NCBI GenBank assembly: GCA_029259675.1
Contig: JAJDES010000471.1
Coordinates: 1-15,553 of the forward strand
Direction of reading: 5' to 3'
From: Planctomycetota bacterium
GTDB lineage: Bacteria; Planctomycetota; UBA1135; GCA-002686595
Length of the DNA stretch: 15,553 nt
Below the pieces are notes generated by a model. The model was not told the DNA's origin. It saw nothing but the letters and a program-made list of their open reading frames with translations, and did no database searches. How positions within the stretch are numbered: position 1 is the stretch's first letter; every line of letters starts with the position of its first letter. Below are positions 7,937-13,830 of this stretch, piece by piece. A program made the translations under genes and the position numbers.

Positions 7937-8959
7937 TTGAAAACCTCGTTGCGCATCGCCGTCTCCATGGGCATCGCCCTGGCACTGTTGACGGCCCTGA
8001 TGGTTTGGGGCGGTGTCAAGCCCAGCGAAGCGTTGGATGTGCTGCGCGAGCTTGAGCCCGCAGTCTTTTTCATGGCGCTGGGTTCGCACATGAGCATTTA
8101 TTGCTTTCGCGCCTTGCGCTTCATGTTGCTCGTGCCGAAGGAAAACCGCCCGCCATTCGGTCGCGCACTGATGGTCACGGCCGCTCACAATTTGGCTTCC
8201 TACGTGTTGCCCGCCAAAACGGGCGAAGCCACTTTGGTGGTCTACCTGCGCACCCAGGCGGGAGTTCCCGCCGCCCAGGGCTTGGCTTCCTTGGTGGTCT
8301 CGCGCCTCCTGGACGGAGCCATTCTCTGTGCCGGACTTTCGGCGGCTTGCCTGTATTTGAGTCGCAACGAGCGCTACAGCAATTTGGAGCCGTTGGCACC
8401 GCTCGGCGCAGCTTTGCTGGTGCTTTGCTTCGTTTTTTTGTTGCTCTCCCTGCGCAGCGAATTCCTGGTGAGCGCATTTGAGTTCGTCTTCCGCAGCTTG
8501 CGACTGCATCGCTTTCAGCGCGGGCAAAAGTTGTTGGAGAAGACGGAGCGGATCACAGCCGCCCTGCGCGAGGCCGGCGGAGGAGGGCACCTTGTGGCCG
8601 CCGCCTTGGCGACCATTCCGATTTGGGGCGGGGTGTTTTTCTTCTATGCCGTCCTGTCGCGCAGCATGGGACTGCCCGAAGAAATCAGTTACGCCGAGGC
8701 CACCTTCGGTTCGAGCCTGGCGGTGATGTTCAATTTGCTTCCGGTCAACGGATTCGCCGGATTTGGAACGCAGGAAATGGGCTGGTCGCTCGGATTCGGC
8801 CTACTCGGCGTGGAGGAGGACTTGGCCTTGGCCACGGGCATTGGTTGTCACTTCGTGCAATTGTTCAACGTCTGCGCTATGGGTCTGATCGCCCATTTCG
8901 CCATGGGCCTAGTCAAACCGCTCCAGCGCGACGTCCCGAGCGAGGAGCTCTCGGGGTAG
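7937..8959 (+). CDS. Lysylphosphatidylglycerol synthase transmembrane region / UPF0104 flippase-like protein
   Basis: A 340-residue integral membrane protein of the family that includes the MprF flippase domain, YbhN and AglD-like proteins. Members move or help synthesise lipid-linked molecules in the cytoplasmic membrane. Hydrophobic segments lie at about 5-25, 43-66, 80-92, 120-142, 153-172, 219-240, 255-275, 283-303 and 306-326. Family landmarks are the ASYVLPAKTGEATLVVYLR segment (87-105), an SRLLDG motif (122-127) and LLPVNGFAGFGTQEMGW (267-283), matching the usual PxxxxGxGxxE segment. There is no C-terminal aminoacyltransferase domain, so it is not a full MprF. The start is TTG 7937, supported by AAGG 8 bases upstream; TTG 7949 is the next choice. 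The methyltransferase follows after 80 bases on the same strand, probably co-transcribed. The substrate is unknown. Confidence 0.85.
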   Translation: MKTSLRIAVSMGIALALLTALMVWGGVKPSEALDVLRELEPAVFFMALGSHMSIYCFRALRFMLLVPKENRPPFGRALMVTAAHNLASYVLPAKTGEATLVVYLRTQAGVPAAQGLASLVVSRLLDGAILCAGLSAACLYLSRNERYSNLEPLAPLGAALLVLCFVFLLLSLRSEFLVSAFEFVFRSLRLHRFQRGQKLLEKTERITAALREAGGGGHLVAAALATIPIWGGVFFFYAVLSRSMGLPEEISYAEATFGSSLAVMFNLLPVNGFAGFGTQEMGWSLGFGLLGVEEDLALATGIGCHFVQLFNVCAMGLIAHFAMGLVKPLQRDVPSEELSG

Positions 8960-9039
8960 ACTTCGTCGCCTTTCCCGGGCCCCTACAGCAGAGGGAGCCC
9001 CAGCCCTTCACGTCGCAACAACGCAAGTAGACCTTCTCC

Positions 9040-9804
9040 GTGTCCACCTCCAACGCACAGGCTCAAATCGAGCTGCACAAGAAGCTCGCGCCGCGCTACG
9101 AGCTGCGCTACAGCTACGCCTTCAATCGCATTTTTGAGGCGGATTGGCATCGGGAGATCCTCTCGCACGTGCCGCCGGGCGATGAGCCGGTGATGGACCT
9201 CGGCTGCGGAACGGGGCTGTTCCTGGCGGACATCATCGTCGAGCGTCCCGCCATGGGTGTGGACATCAGCTTTGACATGCTTCAGGTGGGTCGCAAAACC
9301 ATGCCGGAAGCGGCTCTGATTACGGCCGATGCGGAGCACCTACCCATGCGCCTCGCAAGTTTTCGTGGAGTTGTGTGCAAGGGCAGCTTGCACCACGCCC
9401 GCAACCACGAGGCCTTTGTAGAAAATTGCGCCAAGGTACTTTTGCCGGGCGGCGTGCTCGTAATGAGCGAGCCTTGCAACGACAACCCCGCCATTCGATT
9501 TGCGCGCTGGTTGCTTTACAAGAAGAGCGAGCACTTTGACGAAGGCGACCAGGGTTTTCGCCAGCGCGATTTGGTGCAGCTCTACGAGCGCTGCGGGTTC
9601 GAGGTCACGCGCGTCAAGAAGTACGGTTTTTTTGCCTACGCCCTGTGCGGCTTCCCCGACCATATCGGGTTCCTGCGCTTCATCCCCGGCAACAAACTCC
9701 TATCGCGCGCATTTCTGGCGATCGACCGCGTCATTTGCGCCATTCCCGGACTATCGATCCTGGCCTTTCAATTGATCGTAGTCGGGCGCCCGCGCCAAAA
9801 TTGA
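9040..9804 (+). CDS. SAM-dependent class I methyltransferase (Methyltransf_11-like)
   Basis: 254 residues. The SAM-binding motif I is VMDLGCGTGLF (51-61), followed by the acidic end of strand beta2 in GVDIS (73-77) and the adenine-side motif ITADAEHLPM (94-103). VVCKGSLHHA (111-120) is the motif typical of small-molecule and lipid methyltransferases of this fold, and LLPGGVLVMSEP lies at about 134-145. The C-terminal part (about 200-250) is hydrophobic and may sit against the membrane or a lipid substrate. The start is GTG 9040; no Shine-Dalgarno is visible. It lies 80 bases after the flippase-like gene, and together with the glycosyltransferase further upstream this hints at modification of a lipid or lipid-linked glycan, which is inference. 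The acceptor cannot be identified. Confidence 0.87.
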   Translation: MSTSNAQAQIELHKKLAPRYELRYSYAFNRIFEADWHREILSHVPPGDEPVMDLGCGTGLFLADIIVERPAMGVDISFDMLQVGRKTMPEAALITADAEHLPMRLASFRGVVCKGSLHHARNHEAFVENCAKVLLPGGVLVMSEPCNDNPAIRFARWLLYKKSEHFDEGDQGFRQRDLVQLYERCGFEVTRVKKYGFFAYALCGFPDHIGFLRFIPGNKLLSRAFLAIDRVICAIPGLSILAFQLIVVGRPRQN

Positions 9805-9873
9805 TTTCACACAGGTTTCGCCGAGGATAGTGGCGAAGCGATCGCCGGCTGCTCGGCGCTACCCCATTTTGCG

Positions 9874-10272
9874 ATGTCCGACACCAAAGCACTGTATGAG
9901 CTCGCAGGCGGGGAGCCCGCCCTTCGCGCCGTACTCACGGACTTCTACGAGCGTGTTTTCAGCGATGCGATGATCGGCTTCTTTTTCGCGGGCAAGGACA
10001 AGCGACGACTAATAGAGAAGGAGCTGGAGTTTGCTCTGAAGCTCCTGGGGGCTCCCCGAGAGTACACCGGTAAGCCGATCCGCGAGGCGCACTCCAGCCA
10101 CCGCATCATGGGCGGACAATTCGGACGCCGTTTGACGATTTTGAAGGAAACCATGGCTGCCCACCATTTGCCCCAGCCCGTGCAAGAGGCATGGATCGAG
10201 CACACTTTGAGTCTGCGCGATCAGGTCACTGCCGATAGCCTTGGGGAGTGCAGGCCGCCAAGTGATTCCTAG
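9874..10272 (+). CDS. Truncated hemoglobin, group I (GlbN/TrHbN-like)
   Basis: A 132-residue small heme globin (2-on-2 fold), a family that binds O2 or NO and often detoxifies NO. Against my memory of mycobacterial TrHbN it aligns nearly without gaps: AGGEPALRAVLTDFYERVF (11-29) includes the B10 Tyr at Y25, followed by a helix with RRLIEKELEFALKLLGAP (44-61) and REYTGKPIREAHSSHRIMGGQF (62-83). The proximal F8 His is H73. The E11 position, Gln in TrHbN, is Glu50 here by that alignment. The start is ATG 9874, without an obvious Shine-Dalgarno. It is followed after 50 bases by the CPXCG gene and lies near bacterioferritin, suggesting an iron, heme or nitrosative-stress neighbourhood, though strand and spacing do not prove co-regulation. 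Confidence 0.9.
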   Translation: MSDTKALYELAGGEPALRAVLTDFYERVFSDAMIGFFFAGKDKRRLIEKELEFALKLLGAPREYTGKPIREAHSSHRIMGGQFGRRLTILKETMAAHHLPQPVQEAWIEHTLSLRDQVTADSLGECRPPSDS

Positions 10273-10280
10273 CAGGAAGC

Positions 10281-10299
10281 CGGCCCGCTCACGGGGCCG
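10281..10299. other. Hairpin between glb and the CPXCG gene
   Basis: CGGCCC (10281-10286) pairs with GGGCCG (10294-10299) across a 7-base loop, 8 bases after the globin stop. It is terminator-shaped but has no T-run. It may be a processing or attenuating hairpin between the two genes. Confidence 0.35.
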
Positions 10300-10322
10300 A
10301 TCACCACGCCAAGAATAGTTCC

Positions 10323-10556
10323 ATGCAAGACGAAGATCTCGATGAAGAGGAGCTCGAGATCGAGGCTGAGGCCCTCGACGACGAGACGAGCTACGTTTGC
10401 CAATCCTGCGGCGAGGACATCGTCATTCCGATTGATCCCTTCGCCGGGGCCAATCAGGAATATGTCGAGGATTGCCCGATTTGCTGCCACCCGCACGTCT
10501 TGTCCGTGCACATCGATCGGGATGGAACGATTACGGTGACCGCCGAAGAAGAGTAG
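10323..10556 (+). CDS. CPXCG motif-containing cysteine-rich protein
   Basis: 77 residues: a very acidic N-terminal tail (1-22), then CQSCGE (C26, C29) and CPICC (C51, C54, C55), with the connecting IPIDPFAGANQEYVEDCP segment that is characteristic of the Cys_rich_CPXG family. The two CxxC pairs most likely bind zinc as a ribbon. The C-terminal strands (58-73) end in an acidic tail. The family's role is not established. The start is ATG 10323, consistent with family length. It follows the globin by 50 bases on the same strand and is convergent with bacterioferritin. Confidence 0.85.
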   Translation: MQDEDLDEEELEIEAEALDDETSYVCQSCGEDIVIPIDPFAGANQEYVEDCPICCHPHVLSVHIDRDGTITVTAEEE

Positions 10557-10789
10557 CGCTTGGGCCGGCGACCTGTCTGACGGCTGGCGCGGGGCTCCGC
10601 TCGCTCACGCGCGAACCATTGTCCGTTGCAACGATGATTGAGCTCGGCTGCTCCGCCCTCTTGGCGGGCGCCGCTGCACCCGTTCGGTGCGTGCGGTGCT
10701 CGATCGCCTTCGAGTGAGCATCGATCGAACTCCGGACTCCGTTCGTGAAGTTGGAGCAGGCACCGTCGCCATCCGCGCCGTACCTGGAC
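10557..10789. other. Convergent intergenic region
   Basis: 233 bases between the ends of the CPXCG gene and bfr. No supported gene. No terminator with a T-run is visible on either strand. Confidence 0.5.
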
Positions 10790-11263
10790 TTAAGCGGAGT
10801 GAATTTGTTCCGCCAAGTAGCGCTCGGCTCCGATCGTTTCGACGATTCCCAATTGACCTTCCAGGAAGTCAACGGCGTGTTCTTCGCCCTTCAGGATTTC
10901 CTCCAAAAGATCGCGCGTGCCGTTGTCGCCCTTGTCTCGACAGAGGGCGATGGCTTTGTTTAAGCGCGCGCAGGCTTCCACCTCGACGTTCAAGTCGAGG
11001 CGATGCATTTCAATCGGGTCTTCTCCAACGCCCACCGAATTGAGGCGCTGCATGTTGGGAATGCCGTCCAAGTAAAGAATGCGCTCAATGATCTTGTCGG
11101 CATCTTTCATCTCGCCGATGGATTCCTCGCGCTTGTTCAGAGCCAGGCGCTGATAGCCCCAGTTGTCGCACATTTTGGCGTGGACGTAGTACTGATTGAT
11201 TGCAGTCAGTTCGGCAGTGAGGATGTCGTTCAGCGCTTCGACGATGCTGGGGTCGCCTTTCAT
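10790..11263 (-). CDS. bfr: Bacterioferritin, heme-binding type with altered ferroxidase centre
   Basis: 157 residues that align without gaps to E. coli Bfr (158) as I recall it. Bacterioferritin forms a 24-subunit iron-storage shell with heme between subunit pairs. The start MKGDPSIVEALNDILTAE at ATG 11263 matches the family; an AGAGAAG stretch lies upstream. The heme ligand Met52 is kept (GEMKDADK, 50-57). Of the di-iron site, E18, Y25, E51, E94 and E127 are present, but His54 is Asp (codon GAT) and position 130 is Ala, with a His one place earlier (EILKGEEHAVDF, 122-133). This may weaken or abolish ferroxidase activity. Some bacteria split heme binding and ferroxidase work between two Bfr subunits; a second one would then be elsewhere in the genome. 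Bfd lies upstream on the same strand, 458 bases away. Confidence 0.95.
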   Translation of the reverse strand: MKGDPSIVEALNDILTAELTAINQYYVHAKMCDNWGYQRLALNKREESIGEMKDADKIIERILYLDGIPNMQRLNSVGVGEDPIEMHRLDLNVEVEACARLNKAIALCRDKGDNGTRDLLEEILKGEEHAVDFLEGQLGIVETIGAERYLAEQIHSA

Positions 11264-11721
11264 GGGACTCTTCTCTTTAGGCAGGGGGGAATCGGGAGCG
11301 AATACAAGCGGGCAGCGAAGGCTCGCGCGCGATCGTTGCTCGTGCGGCGGGCGAGAGTGTATCGACTGCTCCCGAAAGGGCACGCGCTTGTGACCCTTGG
11401 CGCGCGGCGAGCGCCTAGTATTTCGGCTCGCTCAATTCTGGGGAAGCCGGTCTGTTCGGCATTGGGGGCCGCCGAAGCGAATTCGGCCGCACGTTTTTGG
11501 GAGTTGTGCGGCATTCGATTCGAGCTGACTCAAGCAACTCCAGCCATGGCTGAGGAGGGATTGGTGGCGCGAGCATCGAACCGCCCTTGAGCTCCGATGG
11601 GAGCCGGCGAAACAGGCCAGTAGCTCACCGGCGAAGCTATCAGCGCTCGTGACCGGATCCCCACGCGTCTCGCAAGTCGGGGGATCTCGCCGGCTTGCGA
11701 GGGGGAGCTAGCTGAGGGGGG
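11264..11721 (-). other. Gene-free, structure-rich region between bfd and bfr
   Basis: 458 bases without a supported gene. It holds a 7-bp perfect inverted repeat, GCCGCAC/GTGCGGC (11486-11492 and 11506-11512), and a cluster of overlapping repeats at 11602-11701 listed separately. It would be the leader of bfr, or the spacer of a bfd-bfr transcript. I could not place a convincing bfr promoter. Confidence 0.5.
11602..11701. other. Cluster of mutually exclusive stems (possible structured RNA)
   Basis: Stem A pairs AGCCGGCGA (11602-11610) with TCGCCGGCT (11687-11695), perfect over 9 bp. It encloses GATCCCC/GGGGATC (11656-11662 with 11680-11686, perfect 7 bp, directly stacked on stem A) and GCCAGT/ACCGGC (11616-11621 with 11627-11632, a full 6 bp on the minus strand with one G-U). 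Stem B pairs CTCGCAAGTCGG (11669-11680) with CCGGCTTGCGAG (11690-11701), 12 bp with one non-Watson-Crick position. A and B share bases, so only one can form at a time. Stem B begins 21 bases past the bfd stop on the minus strand. No T-run follows. It does not match a riboswitch or tRNA that I know. Confidence 0.45.
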
Positions 11722-11931
11722 CTAGCTGCGCTCGGGCTGCGTGGCGTCGCCCGGGGTGCCGGGATTGTCGCGCTTGAGCGAGGAGGCGAGGACCTTCTGA
11801 ATCAGGGCCTTGCAGCCGCCACAGCCCTTGCCCGCGTGGGCGGACTTGGGGGACGAATTCAGCCCTGCGGGGCCTGTTGAGGCCTTTCGCAGGTCGTGAT
11901 CCGTGATTCCGTAGCAGTGGCAAACAATCAT
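11722..11931 (-). CDS. bfd: Bacterioferritin-associated ferredoxin, BFD-like [2Fe-2S] protein
   Basis: 69 residues, the usual Bfd size. MIVCHCYGITDHDL (1-14) carries C4 and C6, and GKGCGGCKALI (34-44) carries C37 and C40; this C-X-C...C-X2-C set holds the [2Fe-2S] cluster. Bfd passes electrons to the heme of bacterioferritin so that stored iron leaves as Fe2+. The ATG at 11931 is favoured over the longer open frame because AGGA lies 8 bases upstream and MIVCxC is the family's usual N-terminus. The linker between cysteine pairs is Ser/Pro/Gly-rich, and the C-terminal tail (50-69) is polar. It is upstream of bfr on the same strand, and its own promoter-like segment lies just before it. Confidence 0.92.
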   Translation of the reverse strand: MIVCHCYGITDHDLRKASTGPAGLNSSPKSAHAGKGCGGCKALIQKVLASSLKRDNPGTPGDATQPERS

Positions 11932-11951
11932 TGTTTCGTTCCTACGTCGGA

Positions 11952-11988
11952 AGCATAGCCCGGCGCAATTGAGACGCAATCGCAATTG
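11952..11988 (-). promoter_or_regulatory. Putative bfd promoter with paired CAATTG boxes
   Basis: On the minus strand TTGCGT (11974-11979) is followed 16 bases later by TATGCT (11952-11957), a weak sigma70-like pair about 20 bases before the bfd start. Palindromic CAATTG boxes at 11966-11971 and 11983-11988 lie 17 bases apart, one inside the spacer and one just upstream of the -35, with GCAAT repeated three times (11965, 11976, 11982). This A/T-rich island stands out from its surroundings. An operator for an iron-responsive repressor is a guess; it is not a recognisable Fur box. Confidence 0.4.
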
Positions 11989-12137
11989 TCCCAAATAAGG
12001 TCATTTTTTTTGGGGTCCGAAGTCAAAATCGGCCCTGGCGATCCAGAGCGGTGGCTCGCGTGCTCCGAATAAATCCGATTTTGCGGCCCAGGCCCGAATT
12101 GGGGCTCCAATTGCGAAGGGAGGCCCCCGGCTTCGAA

Positions 12138-12605
12138 TCAGGTCGAGCGGCCCTCGGCGCCTTCCGTCTCGATGCCGGCTCGGCGCAGGAGCGCCGCCGT
12201 TACACCGGGGCCCGCTACGGCCGTGCTCCCCACGTGGGTTTGCAGGCACCCGCAAGATGGCGAGCGCTCCTTGAGGTAGGCCTTGCGGATGCCCAGCTCG
12301 CGGCAGCGGGCCAGAGCCAGCTGAGCTCCACGTACAAAGGCCTCAGTTACGTCCGCGCCCGCATCCGTAAGGACCCGTGCACGGCCCTCGAGCACGGCTT
12401 CGGCACCCTCCGTCTCAATCCAAGCCGGGGGCCGGGGGGTATCCAGGCCGCCTTCCTCCTCAGGGCAGAACGGGACGGCTTGCAGACCCTCCGCTTCAAG
12501 GCGCGCGAGCAGCGGGTTGTCGGTGTTGGTGCGACCGTCGTAGCGGCAATGTCGGCCCATGAGGCAGGCGCTGACCAACACGGGTTTGGGATCCTCAGCG
12601 GACAT
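12138..12605 (-). CDS. DUF523 family protein
   Basis: 155 residues matching the DUF523 pattern along its length: VSACLMGRHCRYDG (11-24), AVPFCPEEEGGLDTPRPP (43-60), a middle segment VTEAFVRGAQLALARCRELG (86-105) and LKERSPSCGC (111-120). Conserved cysteines fall at 14, 47 and 118, with extra ones at 20, 101 and 120, suggesting a metal or cluster site. The biochemical role of the family is not known to me. The start is ATG 12605; the only Shine-Dalgarno-like base run is a weak AGG. The C-terminal end (145-155) is slightly longer and more polar than the core. It is divergent from xdhC with a 101-bp gap, so the two may share a control region. Confidence 0.9.
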   Translation of the reverse strand: MSAEDPKPVLVSACLMGRHCRYDGRTNTDNPLLARLEAEGLQAVPFCPEEEGGLDTPRPPAWIETEGAEAVLEGRARVLTDAGADVTEAFVRGAQLALARCRELGIRKAYLKERSPSCGCLQTHVGSTAVAGPGVTAALLRRAGIETEGAEGRST

Positions 12606-12706
12606 GGCTTGAGCCTAACGAATTCGGGGCTTTGCAGGGCCTGGCGTTGGGGGGAGCTCGATTTCTTGGCGATCGGGGAGAATTACTTCGCGTTAGGATT
12701 GGACGC

Positions 12707-13585
12707 GTGAAGCTTTATCGAGAACTCATTCGATTGCGCGAGGCGGGCGAGCCCTGCGCCCTGTGCACCATCGTGCGCACAAGCGGTTCGACTCCAGGCA
12801 AGGAGATGATGAAAATGCTCGTGCGCTCGGATGGAAGCTTCCTGGGCACGGTGGGCGGCGGCTGTCTGGAAGCCGAGGTGCTCGAAGCCGCCTTGGAAAG
12901 CATGCGAGACGAACGCCCCCGCAACCTGGCCTTTTCCCTCAACGAACGCGACTACCCCGACAGCGGCCTTTTGTGCGGCGGTCGCCTGGAGATCTTCGTG
13001 GAGCCCATAACGCAACCGCGTCTGTACATCTTCGGTGGGGGTCATATTTCGGCCGCCATCGCTCGGCTGGCCCGCACAGTCGATTTTCATGTGACTGTCG
13101 GTGACGACCGCGAGAGCTTTGCTTCGTCCGAGCGACATCCGGACGCCCATGAGCTGGTTGCGGCTGATTTTGACGAACAGGCCAAGCGCCTGTCCAAGCA
13201 ACCGGACAGCTTTGTTGTCGTGGTGACCCGGGGTCATCAGGAGGATGAAACGGTCTTGCGCGCGCTTTATGAGCACAACTGCGAGCCGCGCTTCTTGGGC
13301 ATGATCGGTTCGCGAGCCAAGCGCGCCTTGGTATTTGATTCCCTGGCCAAGAGCGGAGTTTCCAAGGCGTTTTTGGAACGCGTTCAAACGCCCATGGGCC
13401 TGCCGATCGGGGCGCGAACCCACGCTGAGATCGCCTTGAGCGTGGTGGCCGAAATGGTGCGAGTGCGGCGCGTCGGAACTGATAGCGGGGATTTGGAAGC
13501 CCAGGAGGCGGGTGCCGAAAACGACTTCAGCGCGGACCCGAAACCGGCTGCGGGCCGAGTGAGCGCTGTTCAGCCCAAGTCCTAG
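12707..13585 (+). CDS. XdhC/CoxI family molybdenum-enzyme maturation protein
   Basis: XdhC proteins bind and sulfurate molybdenum cofactor and hand it to xanthine dehydrogenase-type enzymes. The 292-residue product has both family domains. The N-terminal XdhC/CoxI domain runs CTIVRTSGSTPGKEMMKML (20-38), FLGTVGGGCLEAEV (45-58) and GLLCGGRLEIFVEP (87-100). The C-terminal Rossmann domain has YIFGGGHISAAIARLA (107-122), VVVVTRGHQEDE (170-181), FLGMIGSRAKRALVFD (196-211) and the GLPIGARTHAEIALSVVAEMV end signature (231-251). Residues 255-292 are an extra, polar, Ala/Asp-rich tail. GTG 12707 is chosen because AGGA lies at a proper distance and the domain begins right after; the frame is open further upstream to 12632, giving poor protein. 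No molybdenum hydroxylase gene is in the window, so the client enzyme must lie elsewhere. Confidence 0.92.
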   Translation: MKLYRELIRLREAGEPCALCTIVRTSGSTPGKEMMKMLVRSDGSFLGTVGGGCLEAEVLEAALESMRDERPRNLAFSLNERDYPDSGLLCGGRLEIFVEPITQPRLYIFGGGHISAAIARLARTVDFHVTVGDDRESFASSERHPDAHELVAADFDEQAKRLSKQPDSFVVVVTRGHQEDETVLRALYEHNCEPRFLGMIGSRAKRALVFDSLAKSGVSKAFLERVQTPMGLPIGARTHAEIALSVVAEMVRVRRVGTDSGDLEAQEAGAENDFSADPKPAAGRVSAVQPKS

Positions 13586-13640
13586 GGGCGCCCTGCTCGC
13601 ATTGGCCCGCCGGATGCGCGCAAGGCCGTGCGCGGCCGCG

Positions 13641-13670
13641 TTGACGCTTTGAGCGAGGCGCGCGTATCCT
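13641..13670 (+). promoter_or_regulatory. Sigma70-like promoter of the TPR gene
   Basis: TTGACG (13641-13646, 5 of 6 consensus bases) and TATCCT (13665-13670, 4 of 6) are separated by 18 bases. This is the best promoter pair in the window. Transcription would begin near 13677, leaving a leader of about 150 bases that contains the tandem repeat. Confidence 0.5.
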
Positions 13671-13708
13671 GGCCGCCCGCTTTCTAGGAGTTCCAGCTTC
13701 GAGGCAAG

Positions 13709-13771
13709 GTAACTCCGCCCCGCATCCCGGGTAGCCGAGGGTAATCTGCCCCGCATCTCGGGTTGCCGAGG
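13709..13771 (+). repeat. Two-copy tandem repeat in the leader of the TPR gene
   Basis: Copy 1 (13709-13740, 32 bases) and copy 2 (13741-13771, 31 bases) share CCCCGCATC-Y-CGGGT-W-GCCGAGG after a GTAA start. Copy 2 can fold as CTCGG-GTTG-CCGAG; in copy 1 one stem position is mismatched. A CCCC/GGGG pair (about 13777-13790) follows. No frame here looks coding. Confidence 0.6.
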
Positions 13772-13830
13772 AGATCCCCCGCAGGTGGGGCGTTCGCCAG
13801 TGCCCAAGGGCCCAACACGTTTTGAGCAAG

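Noticed and set aside
7722..7940. 72-codon open frame between the HEAT/VWA and flippase-like genes
   Set aside because: No ribosome binding site or recognisable motif; it overlaps the hairpins and the start of the next gene.
11540..11700. tRNA-like gene suggested by GGTTCGAT on the minus strand and a 9-bp closing stem about 94 bases long
   Set aside because: No T-arm adjoins the closing stem, no anticodon arm can be drawn, and the GGTTCGA is not placed correctly relative to any acceptor stem.
12001..12020. T8 run (12003-12010) as a rho-independent terminator
   Set aside because: It is a T-run only on the plus strand, where no gene ends here, and no GC-rich stem precedes it.
13709..13771. 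CRISPR array
   Set aside because: Only two adjoining imperfect copies without spacers between them, and no cas gene in the window.
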